Shown: positions 9,276 to 20,406, counted from the stretch's first letter. The stretch is DNA of 64,000 nt from Tamilnaduibacter salinus (GCF_003096655.1 NZ_QEKQ01000002.1:434001-498000); one strand, 5' to 3'. The notes: generated from the letters alone by a model not told the origin. Made by a program: numbers and translations.

Positions 9276-9893
9276 TCACGCCATCATGTTCCGCAACGCC
9301 AGACGGATCAACTCCTGGGAGGTGTGGCCTTCGCCATCCACCTGGCTGAGCGCTTTGGCCGCTTCCTGCGGACGATAGCCAAGCGCGATCAGGGCCGCTT
9401 CCGCTTCCTCGCCGGGGCGCTCGCCCTGGGACACGGGCTGCTCCGGGCGCACCGCTTCCAGTGATACCTGGGCGTCGCCTGTGCCTTCCAGTGACCCCAG
9501 CTTGTCTCCCATTTCCATCACCAGCCGTTCGGCGGTTTTCTTCCCAACGCCGGGAATCTTGACCAGCGCGCTGGCGTCCTTGTTGTCGACGCACTGCACA
9601 AACTGCCGGGCGTCCAGACCGGAGAGAATGGTGAGCGCCAGTTTGGGGCCAACCCCGTTCACACGGATGAGCAACCGGAACAGATCCCGATCCAGGCGCG
9701 AGGCGAACCCGAACAGGTTATGGGCATCCTCGCGAACGGCAAAATGGGTATGCAGGGTCACCGCCTGCCCGGTCTCTGGAAGATGAAAGAAGGTCGTGTA
9801 GGGAATGTCCACTTCGTAACCCAAGCCGCCGCAATCCACCAGAGCCTGGCCAGGTGTTTTCTCAATCAGTTCGCCGCAGATACGACCGATCAT
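9276..9893 (-). CDS. ruvA: Holliday junction DNA-binding protein RuvA
   Basis: 205 residues: an N-terminal OB fold (MIGRICGEL), tandem helix-hairpin-helix motifs (about 70-130, including IPGVGKKTAERL) that bind the four-way junction, and a flexible linker followed by domain III (about 155-205), which contacts RuvB. The longer open frame to 9986 is ignored: MIGR is the universal RuvA start and an earlier start would run into ruvC. It begins 14 bases after ruvC. Confidence 0.97.
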   Translation of the reverse strand: MIGRICGELIEKTPGQALVDCGGLGYEVDIPYTTFFHLPETGQAVTLHTHFAVREDAHNLFGFASRLDRDLFRLLIRVNGVGPKLALTILSGLDARQFVQCVDNKDASALVKIPGVGKKTAERLVMEMGDKLGSLEGTGDAQVSLEAVRPEQPVSQGERPGEEAEAALIALGYRPQEAAKALSQVDGEGHTSQELIRLALRNMMA

Positions 9894-9907
9894 GCTGTTT
9901 TTCTCCT

Positions 9908-10429
9908 TCAGGACCGAATGCGCCCCTGGCGGACACGGTCCCCACCGGGTACGCGGGCCATGCTCTCGCTCATGTGGGCGTGACACAGGGCAATGCCGAG
10001 GGCGTCGGCAGCGTCGGACTGGGGGCGTTTGCGCAGTTTCAGCAGGCTTTGCACCATGTGCTGGACCTGGGTTTTATCGGCCCCGCCATTGCCGACCACC
10101 GCCTGCTTGACCTGACGGGCGGAATACTCGTGAACGACCAGCCCGCTATTGGCGGCGGCCACCATGGCCACACCCCGGGCCTGGCCCAGTTTCAGGGCGG
10201 AATCCGGATTGCGTGCCATGAATACCTGTTCGATGGCGAACTCCGTGGGCCGGTACTCGCCAATCAACGTGGCCAGACCCTGGTAGATGACCTGCAGGCG
10301 TTCCGCCATCGGACGATCACCGACACGGATACAGCCACTGTCCAGATATTCAATGCGGCGCCCCTCGCGACGCAGGACCCCATAGCCCGTGACCCGGGAG
10401 CCAGGGTCCACGCCGAGAATGATGCTCAC
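9908..10429 (-). CDS. ruvC: Crossover junction endodeoxyribonuclease RuvC
   Basis: A 173-residue Holliday junction resolvase of the RNase H fold. The four acidic catalytic residues are visible at D8 ([12 protein letters not shown]), E67, D139 and D142 ([10 protein letters not shown]). It cuts junctions symmetrically after RuvAB branch migration. It is first of the ruvC-ruvA-ruvB genes and starts 7 bases after the yebC stop, so yebC and ruvC are probably co-transcribed, as in many gammaproteobacteria. Confidence 0.97.
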   Translation of the reverse strand: MSIILGVDPGSRVTGYGVLRREGRRIEYLDSGCIRVGDRPMAERLQVIYQGLATLIGEYRPTEFAIEQVFMARNPDSALKLGQARGVAMVAAANSGLVVHEYSARQVKQAVVGNGGADKTQVQHMVQSLLKLRKRPQSDAADALGIALCHAHMSESMARVPGGDRVRQGRIRS

Positions 10430-10436
10430 GTGCGCC

Positions 10437-11186
10437 TCACGCGCTGACCTCGTCCATCACCTCCGCCGGAATGTCGGCGTTGGTGTAGACATTCTGAACG
10501 TCGTCCAGATCTTCGAGCATGTCGATCAGCTTGAGGATCGTGCCGGCCTGATCGCTGTCCAGCGTCACGTAGCTGGCCGGCACCTGGGTCACTTCGGCAT
10601 TGTCGGGCGTCAGGCCAGCCCTCACCAGTGACTGCTTGACGTCCAGAAACTGGTCCGGTGTGGTGACGATTTCAAACGAACCGTCGTCCTGCTCGGCTAC
10701 GTCCTCGGCCCCGGCCTCCAGGGCCGCTTCCATCAACGTTTCCTCCTGATGGTCCGGACCATAGGAAATAATGCCCTGTTTGGTGAACAGGAAGGCTACC
10801 GAGCCGTCGGTGCCGAGGTTGCCACCCATTTTATTGAAGCAATACCGGACGTCTGCCACCGTCCGGTTCTTGTTGTCGGTCATGGCCTCAACGAACATCG
10901 CCACGCCAAACGGGCCATACCCCTCGTAGGTCAGTTCGTCGTAGTTGTCACCCTCACCACCACCAGCACCGCGCTCAATCGCACGGTCGACCGTGTCCTT
11001 CTTCATGTTGGCGGTGTAGGCCTTGTCCATGACCGCCCGGAGGCGCGGATTGTCTTCCGGATGCGGCCCACCCTCGCGGGCCGCAACGGTCAGTTCACGA
11101 ATCAGTTTCGTGAAGATCTTACCCTTCTTCGCATCCTGTGCCGCTTTGCGGTGCTTGATGTTGGACCACTTACTGTGTCCTGCCAT
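10437..11186 (-). CDS. yebC: YebC/TACO1-family translation and transcription factor
   Basis: A 249-residue protein of standard length with the canonical start [21 protein letters not shown] and three-domain YebC fold. Family members relieve ribosome stalling at proline-rich stretches and have also been described as DNA-binding regulators; which role applies here cannot be read from sequence. The PEPEPE-rich TolA encoded 4 kb downstream could be a natural client if the proline-stalling role holds. It lies between aspS and ruvC. Confidence 0.96.
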   Translation of the reverse strand: MAGHSKWSNIKHRKAAQDAKKGKIFTKLIRELTVAAREGGPHPEDNPRLRAVMDKAYTANMKKDTVDRAIERGAGGGEGDNYDELTYEGYGPFGVAMFVEAMTDNKNRTVADVRYCFNKMGGNLGTDGSVAFLFTKQGIISYGPDHQEETLMEAALEAGAEDVAEQDDGSFEIVTTPDQFLDVKQSLVRAGLTPDNAEVTQVPASYVTLDSDQAGTILKLIDMLEDLDDVQNVYTNADIPAEVMDEVSA

Positions 11187-11235
11187 GCCTTACTCCACTC
11201 TGCTGTCACGGATGGGACGGCATCACCGCCGATCC

Positions 11236-13041
11236 CTACGCCTGATCGCTACCCTTCGAATCGTCGCTTTCGACCTTCTGGGCCGGCTTGCGGCGACGGA
11301 TGTGCAGCTCCTTGAGCTGTTGGTCGTCCACATCACCGGGCGCCTGCGTCATCAGGCAGGTCGCGCTCTGGGTTTTCGGGAACGCGATCACGTCACGGAT
11401 GGAGCTGCTGTCGGTCATGAGCATGACCAGCCGGTCCAGGCCAAAGGCGAGACCGCCATGGGGCGGACACCCGTACTTCAGGGCGTCCAGCAGGAAGCCG
11501 AACTTGCCGCGCGCCTCTTCCTCGCCGATGCCAAGCACGCGGAAGACGGCTTGCTGCATGTCTTCATTGTGGATACGAATGGAGCCACCACCGAGCTCGG
11601 TACCGTTGAGCACCATGTCATAGGCCCGGGACAGTGCGGTTCCCGGCGACTCGGCCAGTTCATCGGCACTGCACGCCGGTGCCGTGAACGGGTGATGGAT
11701 CGGCGTCAGCGCCCCTGCGCTGTCTTCCTCGAACATCGGGAAGTCCACAACCCACAGCGGTGCCCACTCGCTGGTCAGCATGTCGAGATCGTGCCCCAGG
11801 CGCACGCGCAGGGCACCCAGCGCCTCGTTCACGACCGACGCCTTGTCGGCACCGAAGAACACGATGTCACCGTCGTCCGCCCCGACTCGCTCAATGATGG
11901 CGTTGGCCACATCATCGCCCAGGAACTTGATGATGGGTGACTGCAGCCCATCGACGCCCTGACTCAGGTCATTGACCTTGATGTAGGCGAGGCCTTTCGC
12001 CCCGTAAATGCCAACGAATTTCGTGTACTCGTCGATCTGCTTGCGGGTCAGCTCACCGCCGGCCGGTACACGCAGCGCGGCGACCCGGCCTTTGGGGTCG
12101 TTGGCCGGCCCGGAGAAGACCTTGAAGTCCACGCCCGACACGAGATCCTCGACATCAATGAGCTCCAGCGGAATCCGCAGGTCCGGCTTGTCCGAACCGT
12201 AGCGGCGCATCGCCTCGGCGTAGCTCATGCGCGGAAACTCCGGCAGGCGGACCTCGAGCAGATCATTGAACAGGTCGCGGATCATCGACTCGGTGATGCC
12301 CATCAGATCGTTCTCGTCGACGAACGAGGCCTCCAGGTCGATTTGGGTGAACTCCGGCTGTCGGTCGGCCCGCAGGTCCTCGTCGCGGAAACACTTGGCG
12401 ATCTGGTAGTAGCGATCCACGCCGGACACCATGAGCAGCTGCTTGAACAGTTGCGGCGACTGCGGCAGTGCAAAGAACTGGCCGTCGTGCGTCCGGCTGG
12501 GCACGAGGTAATCCCGGGCGCCTTCCGGCGTCGCGCGGGTCAGGATGGGCGTTTCCACGTCCATGAACTCATGCCGGTCCAGGAAGTTGCGGATGTATGT
12601 GGTGATCCGGGAACGGGTGCGCAGCCGGTCAATCATCTCCGGGCGACGCAGGTCCACATAACGGTAGCGCAGGCGCACGTCCTCACCCACGTCCTTATGT
12701 TCGTCCAGCGGGAACGGCGGCGTGGCGGCCGCATTGAGGATGTCCAGCGACTGACAGAGCACTTCTACCTGACCGGTGGGCATGTTGTCGTTCTCGGTCC
12801 CGGCCGGCCGGCGACGGACCCGACCGGTCATCCGAATCACGAACTCACTGCGGATCTGCTCAGCCCGCTCGAAGCTCTCCGGGGTATCGGGATCGACGAC
12901 CACCTGCGCGAGGCCATCCCGGTCACGAAGATCGAGGAAGATCACGCCACCGTGGTCGCGACGTCGGTGAACCCAGCCGCACAGGGTCACGTCCTGATCA
13001 ATGTGTGATTCGTTGATTGCACCGCAATAGTGACTGCGCAT
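11236..13041 (-). CDS. aspS: Aspartyl-tRNA synthetase
   Basis: 601 residues, the bacterial type: an N-terminal OB anticodon-binding domain (about 1-110), a class II core with motif 2 ([18 protein letters not shown]) and motif 3 (GLAFGLDRL near the C-terminus), and the bacterial GAD insertion between them. The C-terminal tail is short and acidic ([10 protein letters not shown]). It charges tRNA-Asp; whether it also mischarges tRNA-Asn cannot be told here. The start has AGGAACGG just upstream and a TATAAT about 40 bases upstream. Confidence 0.97.
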   Translation of the reverse strand: MRSHYCGAINESHIDQDVTLCGWVHRRRDHGGVIFLDLRDRDGLAQVVVDPDTPESFERAEQIRSEFVIRMTGRVRRRPAGTENDNMPTGQVEVLCQSLDILNAAATPPFPLDEHKDVGEDVRLRYRYVDLRRPEMIDRLRTRSRITTYIRNFLDRHEFMDVETPILTRATPEGARDYLVPSRTHDGQFFALPQSPQLFKQLLMVSGVDRYYQIAKCFRDEDLRADRQPEFTQIDLEASFVDENDLMGITESMIRDLFNDLLEVRLPEFPRMSYAEAMRRYGSDKPDLRIPLELIDVEDLVSGVDFKVFSGPANDPKGRVAALRVPAGGELTRKQIDEYTKFVGIYGAKGLAYIKVNDLSQGVDGLQSPIIKFLGDDVANAIIERVGADDGDIVFFGADKASVVNEALGALRVRLGHDLDMLTSEWAPLWVVDFPMFEEDSAGALTPIHHPFTAPACSADELAESPGTALSRAYDMVLNGTELGGGSIRIHNEDMQQAVFRVLGIGEEEARGKFGFLLDALKYGCPPHGGLAFGLDRLVMLMTDSSSIRDVIAFPKTQSATCLMTQAPGDVDDQQLKELHIRRRKPAQKVESDDSKGSDQA

Positions 13042-13080
13042 TACCGTTCCTGTTTGTCTGATGTGATCTTGAAACCGGCC

Positions 13081-13086
13081 ATTATA
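13081..13086 (-). promoter_or_regulatory. Candidate -10 element for aspS
   Basis: A perfect TATAAT on the minus strand, about 40 bases before the aspS start codon. A convincing -35 hexamer at 16-18 bases was not found, so the assignment rests on the -10 and its position. Confidence 0.4.
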
Positions 13087-13212
13087 ACCACATCGGCACG
13101 CAAAATCAGGCAGCGGGATGTGATCGGGAACCCGCGCCGCGAAAGATGACGCCAGCGCACTCGGGAGGTAACATGGCGAACCGATTCAACACCAGCGTCG
13201 GGAGTCCTGTGA

Positions 13213-13842
13213 GTGTCCGCACGAGCCGAACAGAAATTGAGAACCCGCCGCGCCCTGATGGACGCGGCCCTGCGCCAGCTCAGCGCCGACCGGGGGTTTG
13301 GCAGCCTCAGTCTGCGGGAAGTCGCTCGCGAGGCCGGCATTGCTCCGACCTCCTTCTACCGCCATTTCGCGGAACTCGATGAGCTGGGGCTGGCACTGGT
13401 CGATGAAGGCGGCGTTGCGCTACGCCAGCTTATGCGCCAGGCCCGCAAACGCATTGCCCGCAACGGCAGCGTCATCAACACGTCCGTTGATACCTTCATG
13501 GAATATCTGGGGGACAACGCCAACCTGTTCCGGCTGATGCTGCGGGAGAAAACCGGCGTCTCGAAGTCCTTCCGGACCGCCATCCATGCCGAGATCGATC
13601 ATTTCGTCACAGAGCTGGCAGACGACCTGCACCGCTTTGGTGAAGAGGAAAACAAGCCACTGGCGGACTCAAGGATGGTGGCCGAAGCCATGGTGACGCT
13701 GGTGTTCAACCAGGGCGCTGACGCGCTTGATGCGACCCGTCAGGAGAAAGAGGCCCTGAGCCATCGGCTCAAGCTGGAGCTGCGTATGGTTCTGGTGGGA
13801 GCGCAATCGCTGGCGCGCCGCGGCGGCGCCTCCAGGCGATAA
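13213..13842 (+). CDS. fabR: FabR-like TetR-family repressor of unsaturated fatty acid synthesis
   Basis: 209 residues. The N-terminal half matches remembered E. coli FabR almost continuously: [12 protein letters not shown], then [19 protein letters not shown] (the helix-turn-helix, about 37-56) and [13 protein letters not shown]. FabR represses fabA and fabB and senses the ratio of unsaturated to saturated acyl thioesters. The GTG start has GGGAG eight bases upstream and gives the FabR N-terminus. A second ATG in another frame (13173) has an even better ribosome site and overlaps this start. E. coli fabR is followed by yijD, which is not seen here. Confidence 0.9.
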   Translation: MSARAEQKLRTRRALMDAALRQLSADRGFGSLSLREVAREAGIAPTSFYRHFAELDELGLALVDEGGVALRQLMRQARKRIARNGSVINTSVDTFMEYLGDNANLFRLMLREKTGVSKSFRTAIHAEIDHFVTELADDLHRFGEEENKPLADSRMVAEAMVTLVFNQGADALDATRQEKEALSHRLKLELRMVLVGAQSLARRGGASRR

Positions 13843-13845
13843 ATG

Positions 13846-14286
13846 TCACGCTCCGGTGCCGCCCGCCTGTTCAAAACAGTCGATCACGGGCCGGAGGCGT
13901 TCTTTCACGGTCGCCAGCGTCTGCTCATCGTAGGCCAACGGCGGATGCACGCCCCAGATCGGCCCCGGCCAGGCCGGGTCTTCCTCAAACCGAACGACGT
14001 GATGGAGGTGGAGCTGCGGCACCTGATTACCCAGCGCCGCCACATTCAGCTTGTCCCCACCGAATTCCGCCAAGAGCGCCCGCCCAATGGCACTGGACTC
14101 GTTCAGTAACTGGTGCTGGTCGCCCTCGGTAAGCTCATGAATCTCTCGAACATCCAGGCACTTAGGAACCAGTAACAGCCAGGGGTACTGCTGGTCGTCC
14201 ATCAGCCGCAGTAGACTCAGACGGCTCTCCGCCAACGGCCAGGTGTCGGCCGCCAGCCGCTCGTGCAGTGCGAATTCACCCGCCAT
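13846..14286 (-). CDS. HIT-domain nucleotide-binding protein
   Basis: A 146-residue histidine-triad superfamily protein. The motif QLHLHHVV places histidines at 93, 95 and 96, near the conserved Asn of the NVAALGNQVPQLH segment; the following EDPAWPGPIWG is typical of a bacterial HIT subgroup. HIT proteins hydrolyse or transfer nucleotide phosphates (for example dinucleoside polyphosphates or adenosine phosphoramidates); the substrate is not predictable. Its ATG overlaps the end of its frame neighbour by one base (ugd lies downstream). Its 3' end is 3 bases from the convergent fabR. Confidence 0.88.
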   Translation of the reverse strand: MAGEFALHERLAADTWPLAESRLSLLRLMDDQQYPWLLLVPKCLDVREIHELTEGDQHQLLNESSAIGRALLAEFGGDKLNVAALGNQVPQLHLHHVVRFEEDPAWPGPIWGVHPPLAYDEQTLATVKERLRPVIDCFEQAGGTGA

Positions 14287-15632
14287 TATTCCGCCACCGA
14301 GAATTGGTTACATCCCCGGCCAATGGCGTAATACGTCAGCCCGTGACGGGTCACCATCTCCGGCGCGTAAATGTTGCGCCCGTCGAACACCACCGGCGAG
14401 GCCAGAGCGGCGGCCACCTGGGCAAAGTCCGGCGAACGGAACTCCTTCCACTCGGTGCAGACCACCAGAGCATCGGCGCCTTTCAGGGCCTGCTCCTTGG
14501 TGCCGCATAACTGCAACCCGGCCTCATCCCCGTACAGTCGCTGGGTTTCCTCCATGGCTTCCGGGTCGAAGGCCTGGACGCGCGCACCGGCCTGCCAGAG
14601 CTGCTCCATGAGCGTGCGGGACGGCGCCTCGCGCATATCATCCGTATTGGGCTTGAAGGACAGCCCCCAAAGCGCAACCGTCCTGCCGGACAGCTCGCCC
14701 CGGAAATAGTGGCTGACCTTGTCGAACAGCACATGCTTCTGGGCCTCGTTGACCTTTTCCACCGCGTTCAGCAGATTGGCCGGATAATCGCAGTCGCGCG
14801 CCGTCCGGGCCAGTGCCTTGACGTCTTTCGGGAAGCAGGAGCCACCGTAACCACAGCCGGGGTAGATGAAGTGGTAACCGATCCGCGGGTCGGAGCCGAT
14901 GCCCCGACGGACATCCTCCACGTCGGCGCCAAGGCGCTCCGCCAGGTTCGACACCTCATTCATGAAGCTGATTTTGGTGGCCAGCATCGCGTTGGCCGCG
15001 TACTTGGTCAGCTCCGCCGAGCGGATGTCCATGAAAATGGTCCGGTCGTGACTGCGGTTGAACGGGTAGTAGACTTCCCGCAACAGCGCCCGGGGGCGTT
15101 CGCTGTCGGTGCCGATGATGATCCGGTCCGGCTTCATGAAGTCGGCCACCGCCGCGCCCTCTTTCAGGAACTCCGGATTCGACACCACATCGAATGGCAG
15201 CTCAACGCCCCGGTGGTCCAGTTCGGACTGTACGGCCGCCTTCACTTTGTCGCCAGTTCCGACCGGCACCGTGGACTTGTCGATCACCACCTTGTAATCA
15301 CTCATGTGACGCCCGATCGTCCGCGCGACGGACACAACGTACTGAAGATCCGCCGAGCCGTCTTCATCCGGCGGTGTCCCCACGGCGATGAACTGAATTT
15401 CCCCATGGTTCACCGCTTCCTCAGTGTCCGTGGAAAACGTCAGCCGACCGGCCTCGGTGGTGTGCTGGATGATGGTTTCGAGCCCCGGCTCGTAAATGGG
15501 AACGATGCCATCACGCAGCTTGTCGACCTTCTCCTGATCCACATCCATGCAGAGCACGTGATGACCGACATCCGCCAGACAGGCGCCTGTGACAAGGCCG
15601 ACATACCCGGTGCCAAAAATGGAAATCTTCAT
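14286..15632 (-). CDS. ugd: UDP-glucose 6-dehydrogenase
   Basis: 448 residues. The N-terminal Rossmann motif GTGYVG (7-12) binds NAD; the catalytic cysteine is in [10 protein letters not shown] near residue 265, and the C-terminal UDP-binding domain follows. It oxidises UDP-glucose twice to UDP-glucuronate, a precursor for surface polysaccharides and some lipid A modifications. It lies just downstream of galE, so the two UDP-sugar enzymes probably form one transcription unit. The gene ends exactly where the HIT gene starts. Confidence 0.96.
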   Translation of the reverse strand: MKISIFGTGYVGLVTGACLADVGHHVLCMDVDQEKVDKLRDGIVPIYEPGLETIIQHTTEAGRLTFSTDTEEAVNHGEIQFIAVGTPPDEDGSADLQYVVSVARTIGRHMSDYKVVIDKSTVPVGTGDKVKAAVQSELDHRGVELPFDVVSNPEFLKEGAAVADFMKPDRIIIGTDSERPRALLREVYYPFNRSHDRTIFMDIRSAELTKYAANAMLATKISFMNEVSNLAERLGADVEDVRRGIGSDPRIGYHFIYPGCGYGGSCFPKDVKALARTARDCDYPANLLNAVEKVNEAQKHVLFDKVSHYFRGELSGRTVALWGLSFKPNTDDMREAPSRTLMEQLWQAGARVQAFDPEAMEETQRLYGDEAGLQLCGTKEQALKGADALVVCTEWKEFRSPDFAQVAAALASPVVFDGRNIYAPEMVTRHGLTYYAIGRGCNQFSVAE

Positions 15633-15656
15633 AACGTTGTGCGTTCCTTCAGAGGA

Positions 15657-16640
15657 TTATTGCTTGTTGCGTTGCCAGCACTCTTCCCAGGCCAGCGCCG
15701 TGCGAACGATCGTGGTCAGATCATCATGATCCGGCTCCCACCCCAGAACCTGCCGGATGCGCCGGTTGTCCGCCATCAGTGCTTCCGGATCCCCGGCACG
15801 CCGATCGGTTGTCTCCACGGGAAAGTCCACACCGGACACCCGCTTGACCTCATCGATCACCTCACGGACCGTAAAGCCCCGGCCATAGCCGCAATTGAGC
15901 ACCTGCGACTCGCCGCCGGCGGCCATATGGTCCAGCGCCATCACGTGAGCTTTCGCGAGATCCTCCACGTGGATATAGTCCCGGACGCAGGTGCCATCCC
16001 GAGTCCCGTAGTCGGTCCCGAAGATTTTCATGCCGTCACGGGCTCCGGTCGCGCATTCACAGGCAACCTTGATCAGATGCGTCGCCTCGGGCGTTGCCTG
16101 TCCCAGGGACGCATCGGTACTGGCACCGGCCACATTGAAATAACGCAGGACGACGTAACGCAGATCCGACGCCGCGGACAGGTCCATCATCATCCGCTCA
16201 CTCATCATCTTGGACGCGCCGTAGGGGTTGATCGGCGCCAGCGGCAACTCTTCGGTCAACGTGGTCTGATCGGGCATGCCATACACGGCCGCCGTGGACG
16301 AAAACACCATATGGCGGACATCGTGGCGGTCAATGGCCCGTAACAGGTTCAGCGTATTGCGGGTGTTGTTACTGTAATATTTCAGCGGGTCGGCCACCGA
16401 CTCCGGCACGATGATGTGCGCCGCAAAATGCAGCACGGCCTCAATACCACGCCCCTCGAAAACCTGGTCAAGCGCCGACTCATCCGCCAGGTCACCGACC
16501 ACGAGTTCGGCGTCGCCCACCGCCCAGCGATAGCCGGTGGACAGGTTATCAAACACGGTGACATCGTGCCCGGCCGCGACCAGTTGCCGCACGACATGAC
16601 TGCCAATATAACCGGCTCCGCCGGTCACCAGTACGTTCAT
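15657..16640 (-). CDS. galE: UDP-glucose 4-epimerase
   Basis: A 327-residue extended SDR enzyme. The NAD-binding GGAGYIG is at 7-13, and the catalytic triad is S115 (FSSTAAVYG), Y140 and K144 (YGASK). It interconverts UDP-glucose and UDP-galactose for exopolysaccharide or LPS synthesis. Adjacent ugd, 24 bases downstream on the same strand, shares its substrate. No other polysaccharide genes are in the window. Confidence 0.95.
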   Translation of the reverse strand: MNVLVTGGAGYIGSHVVRQLVAAGHDVTVFDNLSTGYRWAVGDAELVVGDLADESALDQVFEGRGIEAVLHFAAHIIVPESVADPLKYYSNNTRNTLNLLRAIDRHDVRHMVFSSTAAVYGMPDQTTLTEELPLAPINPYGASKMMSERMMMDLSAASDLRYVVLRYFNVAGASTDASLGQATPEATHLIKVACECATGARDGMKIFGTDYGTRDGTCVRDYIHVEDLAKAHVMALDHMAAGGESQVLNCGYGRGFTVREVIDEVKRVSGVDFPVETTDRRAGDPEALMADNRRIRQVLGWEPDHDDLTTIVRTALAWEECWQRNKQ

Positions 16641-16675
16641 GGCTTTTCCTTCCCTGCTCCGCGTTGGCGTTCGAG

Positions 16676-17191
16676 CTACCGGGACGTGCGCCTCGCCTCC
16701 CGACGGCTCGCAAAAAACTGCGTCATCCTTGAGCGACAGCGCGACTCCAGAATGCCACCGGTGACGGCCACCTCCCAGTTCAGACTTTCCCGCTCAAGCA
16801 ACCGATCCGCCGACGACACGGCCCCGGCCTTGGGTTCCGGCGCGCCGTAGACCAGCCGCGATATTCTGGCATGAACCAGTGCACCCGCACACATGGTGCA
16901 GGGCTCGATCGTAACGTACAGCGTCGCACCGCTGAGGCGGTAGTTACCAGTGCGCGCCGCCGCATCGCGCAGTGCACGGACCTCAGCATGCGCGGTCGGA
17001 TCGCATCCGCTGATCGGAGCATTGAACGCCGCGCCGATCTCACGACCATCGGCGACGACAACGGCACCGACAGGCACCTCATCCTGCGACGCCGCCTGAT
17101 CCGCCAGCGACAGTGCCCGGCTCATCCAGTGCTCGTCCGTACGCAGCAGATGACTGACACTCTCACTGCCCTTCCATTCGGCCATGGACAC
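16676..17191 (-). CDS. tadA: tRNA-specific adenosine deaminase TadA
   Basis: 171 residues of the cytidine/deoxycytidylate deaminase fold. The zinc and catalytic motifs are HAE (68-70, with catalytic E70) and PCTMCAGAL (zinc ligands C98 and C101). It converts adenosine 34 of tRNA-Arg(ACG) to inosine and is essential in E. coli. An internal start at the HWMSRAL methionine would give a shorter form; the longer one is kept because the frame is open and the start is 7 bases after guaA. It probably belongs to the guaB-guaA transcript. Confidence 0.94.
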   Translation of the reverse strand: MSMAEWKGSESVSHLLRTDEHWMSRALSLADQAASQDEVPVGAVVVADGREIGAAFNAPISGCDPTAHAEVRALRDAAARTGNYRLSGATLYVTIEPCTMCAGALVHARISRLVYGAPEPKAGAVSSADRLLERESLNWEVAVTGGILESRCRSRMTQFFASRREARRTSR

Positions 17192-17197
17192 CGGGCA

Positions 17198-18775
17198 CTA
17201 CTCCCATTCGATTGTCGCGGGCGGCTTGGAGGAAATGTCGTAAGTCACCCGGGACACGCCCGTGATTTCGTTGATGATCCGGCTGGAGACGGTTTCCAGC
17301 AGCTCATAGGGCAAGCGGGCCCAGCGGGCCGTCATAAAGTCTACGGTCTCAACCGCCCGGACCGCGACCACATACTCATAGCGACGCGAATCACCCACAA
17401 CGCCCACCGACTTGACCGGGAGAAACACGGCGAAAGCCTGGCTGACCTTGTGGTACCAGTCGGCCCGATGCAATTCCTCCAGGAAGATGGCGTCCGCCCG
17501 GCGCAGGATGTCCGCATACTCCTTGCGGACTTCGCCAAGAATCCGCACACCCAGACCCGGCCCCGGGAAGGGGTGGCGATAGAGCATGTCGTAAGGCAGC
17601 CCCAGCTCAAGACCAATCCGGCGCACCTCATCCTTAAACAGTTCGCGCAGCGGCTCGACCAACTTGAGCTTCATCTTCTCGGGCAGGCCGCCCACATTGT
17701 GATGGGATTTGATGACGTGCGCCTTACCGGTCTTGGACGCGGCCGATTCAATCACATCCGGGTAGATCGTGCCCTGGGCGAGCCAGTTGACGTCAGTAAT
17801 CTCCGCCGCCTGCGCATCGAACACCTCAATGAAGGTGTTGCCGATGATCCGGCGTTTGTCTTCCGGATCTTCGACGCCTTCCAGGCGGGAGAGAAACAGA
17901 TCCTCTGAGTCGGCACGGATCACCCGAACGCCCATACTGCGGGAAAACATGTCCATCACCTGGTCGCCCTCGTGCAGGCGCAGAAGGCCATTGTCCACGA
18001 ACACGCAGGTGAGCTGATCGCCAATGGCCCGGTGCAGCAGTGCAGCGGTGACGGAGGAGTCCACGCCACCGGACAGCCCCAGAAGCACCTTCTCATCACC
18101 AACCTGCTCGCGAATGCGGGCAACGGCGTCCTCGACGATCTGGGCCGGCGTCCACCAGGCCTCGCATTCACAGATATCAAGCACGAAATGCTCCAGAATG
18201 CGGCGCCCCTGCAACGTGTGCGTCACCTCCGGATGGAACTGCACGCCGTACAGATGACGGCTGGTGTCCTGCATGGCAGCGATCGGCGCACTCTCGGTTG
18301 ACGCCAGCAGCTCGAAGCCTTCCGGCATCTTCACCACCTTGTCGCCATGACTCATCCAGACGTCCAGCAGTGAGACCCCCTGATCCGTCAGATGATCCGT
18401 GATGCCCTGAAGCAGTTTCCCGGACGCACGGACCTTGACCTGGGCATAGCCGAATTCCCGTGTCTCCGAGGAGGCAACGCGACCACCAAGCTGTTCGGCC
18501 ATCGTCTGCATGCCATAACAGATCCCCAACACCGGAACACCACGATCAAACAGCCCCTCGGGCGCCCGCGGCCCGCCGAGCTTGGTCACCGACTCCGGTC
18601 CACCGGCCAGAATGATGCCCCGCGGCTGGTATTCATCCAGCTCGTCGGCGGAAATATCGTAGGGGCGGACTTCGCAGTAAACACCGATCTCCCGGACGCG
18701 ACGGGCGATCAACTGCGTGTACTGGGAGCCGAAATCGAGAATCAGAATGCGATGATCGTGGATGTCTTGAGCCAT
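17198..18775 (-). CDS. guaA: GMP synthase (glutamine-hydrolysing)
   Basis: A 525-residue two-domain enzyme. The class I glutamine amidotransferase domain has C86 (GICYGMQ), H180 and E182 (HPEVTH); the ATP pyrophosphatase domain has the PP-loop LSGGVDSS (about 233-240), followed by the C-terminal dimerisation domain ending in the usual EWE. It converts XMP to GMP, the step after GuaB, whose gene is directly upstream. A terminator-like hairpin sits between the two genes. Confidence 0.97.
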   Translation of the reverse strand: MAQDIHDHRILILDFGSQYTQLIARRVREIGVYCEVRPYDISADELDEYQPRGIILAGGPESVTKLGGPRAPEGLFDRGVPVLGICYGMQTMAEQLGGRVASSETREFGYAQVKVRASGKLLQGITDHLTDQGVSLLDVWMSHGDKVVKMPEGFELLASTESAPIAAMQDTSRHLYGVQFHPEVTHTLQGRRILEHFVLDICECEAWWTPAQIVEDAVARIREQVGDEKVLLGLSGGVDSSVTAALLHRAIGDQLTCVFVDNGLLRLHEGDQVMDMFSRSMGVRVIRADSEDLFLSRLEGVEDPEDKRRIIGNTFIEVFDAQAAEITDVNWLAQGTIYPDVIESAASKTGKAHVIKSHHNVGGLPEKMKLKLVEPLRELFKDEVRRIGLELGLPYDMLYRHPFPGPGLGVRILGEVRKEYADILRRADAIFLEELHRADWYHKVSQAFAVFLPVKSVGVVGDSRRYEYVVAVRAVETVDFMTARWARLPYELLETVSSRIINEITGVSRVTYDISSKPPATIEWE

Positions 18776-18801
18776 GAATGCCTCTACGCTGAAAACAGAA
18801 A

Positions 18802-18828
18802 CGGGGCAGAGAGCGCCCCCCTGCCCCG
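18802..18828 (-). terminator. Terminator-like hairpin between guaB and guaA
   Basis: CGGGGCAG (18802-18809) pairs with CTGCCCCG (18821-18828) around an 11-base loop; on the minus strand it is followed by TTTCTGTTTTC. The T-tract is interrupted, so it may attenuate the guaB transcript and reduce guaA expression without fully stopping it. It could also act as a 3' stabilising hairpin. Confidence 0.55.
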
Positions 18829-18891
18829 GTTATTCAGAAAGGACTGACGGCGCGTCGCGAGATCACTCCTGCACTCCACGCCGCGCAATCG

Positions 18892-20355
18892 TCAGCCAAC
18901 CCGGTAGTTCGGTGCTTCCTTGGTGATGGTCACGTCGTGAACATGACTCTCACGCATACCAGCACTGGTGATCCGGGCGAACTGGGGCCGTGTCCGCATA
19001 TCTTCCATGGTTTCACAGCCGGTATAGCCCATGGAAGCGCGCACACCGCCCATCAGCTGGTGGACAATGGCCCGCATCGGACCCTTGCAGGCGACACGGC
19101 CTTCGATGCCCTCCGGCACCAGCTTGTCCACACCTTCGCTGGCATCCTGGAAGTAGCGATCGCTGGAGCCCTGCCCCATCGCGCCAATGGAACCCATGCC
19201 CCGGTAGGCCTTGTAGCTCCGGCCCTGGAACAGCTCCACTTCGCCCGGCGCCTCGTCGGTGCCCGCCAGAAGGCTGCCGGCCATGACGCTGTAGGCGCCG
19301 GCGGCCAGCGCTTTGGCCAGATCACCGGAGAACCGCACACCACCGTCCGCAATCAGGGGCACGCCACGATCTTTCAGGGCGGCCGCGACGTTGGAAACAG
19401 CTGTAATCTGCGGAACACCGATACCAGCCACGACGCGCGTTGTGCAGATCGACCCCGGACCGATGCCCACTTTGACCGCATCCGCACCGGCGTCCACCAG
19501 CGCGATGGCGGCATCGGCGGTGGCAATATTGCCGCCAATGACCTGAATATCGGGGTAATGCTCCTTGGCCCACCGAACCCGCTCAATCACCCCGACGGAG
19601 TGACCGTGCGCGGTGTCGATAACCACCACGTCGACGCCGGCTTTCACGAGCGCTTCAATCCGCGCTTCGGTGTCACCGCCCGTGCCAACGGCCGCGCCGA
19701 CACGAAGCCGACCCTGCTCATCCTTGCAGGCCAGCGGGTAGTCCTTGGCTTTCTGGATGTCTTTGACGGTGATCAGACCCCGAAGCTGAAAGTCATCGTT
19801 CACCACCAGCACTTTCTCGATCCGGTGTCGGTGCAGCAGATCCTTAACCTCGTCGAGACTGGCGCTTTCCGGTGCTGTGACCAGTTTCTCGCGGGGGGTC
19901 ATGATGTCGGAAACCCGCGTGTCCAGACGGCTTTCGAAACGAATGTCACGGCCGGTCACAATTCCCACCAGATCGTCCCCGTCGACAACCGGCAGACCGG
20001 AGATACTGTTGGCATCGGTGATTCCAATCAGTTCGCTCACAGTGGTATGGGGCGATACCGTGATGGGGTCCTTGACGACGCCACTCTCATACTTCTTCAC
20101 TTTGCGAACAGCGGCCGCCTGCTGCTCCACCGTCATGTTCTTGTGGACAATACCAATGCCGCCTTCCTGGGCCATGGCGATTGCCAGATCAGAACCAGTC
20201 ACCGAATCCATAGCGGCCGATACAAGGGGGATATTCAGCTTGATATCGCGTGTCAGGCGGGTTTCAAGGTTGACGTCCTTGGGCATGACCTCGGAGTATC
20301 CGGGGATCAACAGCACGTCATCAAAGGTAAGGGCTTCTTCAGCAATTCGCAGCAT
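18892..20355 (-). CDS. guaB: IMP dehydrogenase
   Basis: A 487-residue TIM-barrel enzyme with a tandem CBS (Bateman) regulatory insert at about 93-205. The catalytic Cys304 lies in GPGSICTTR, with the mobile flap further on. It oxidises IMP to XMP, the committed step to GMP. It begins a guaB-guaA(-tadA) cluster and has a strong promoter at 20407-20435. The gene is divergent from xseA, as in E. coli where xseA and guaB are also adjacent. Confidence 0.97.
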   Translation of the reverse strand: MLRIAEEALTFDDVLLIPGYSEVMPKDVNLETRLTRDIKLNIPLVSAAMDSVTGSDLAIAMAQEGGIGIVHKNMTVEQQAAAVRKVKKYESGVVKDPITVSPHTTVSELIGITDANSISGLPVVDGDDLVGIVTGRDIRFESRLDTRVSDIMTPREKLVTAPESASLDEVKDLLHRHRIEKVLVVNDDFQLRGLITVKDIQKAKDYPLACKDEQGRLRVGAAVGTGGDTEARIEALVKAGVDVVVIDTAHGHSVGVIERVRWAKEHYPDIQVIGGNIATADAAIALVDAGADAVKVGIGPGSICTTRVVAGIGVPQITAVSNVAAALKDRGVPLIADGGVRFSGDLAKALAAGAYSVMAGSLLAGTDEAPGEVELFQGRSYKAYRGMGSIGAMGQGSSDRYFQDASEGVDKLVPEGIEGRVACKGPMRAIVHQLMGGVRASMGYTGCETMEDMRTRPQFARITSAGMRESHVHDVTITKEAPNYRVG

Positions 20356-20406
20356 GGAACCTGCCTTTTCACAACCGGATTGACATGAGTGCGGGTTAAT
20401 CGACGT

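Noticed and set aside
14709-16343. A 544-codon plus-strand open frame antisense to ugd and galE
   Set aside because: The opposite strand encodes two certain enzymes. High-GC codon use leaves long antisense frames open, and the translation shows no recognisable domain.
18937-20388. A 483-codon plus-strand open frame antisense to guaB
   Set aside because: Shadow of guaB, rich in His, Asn and Arg; no ribosome site or domain.
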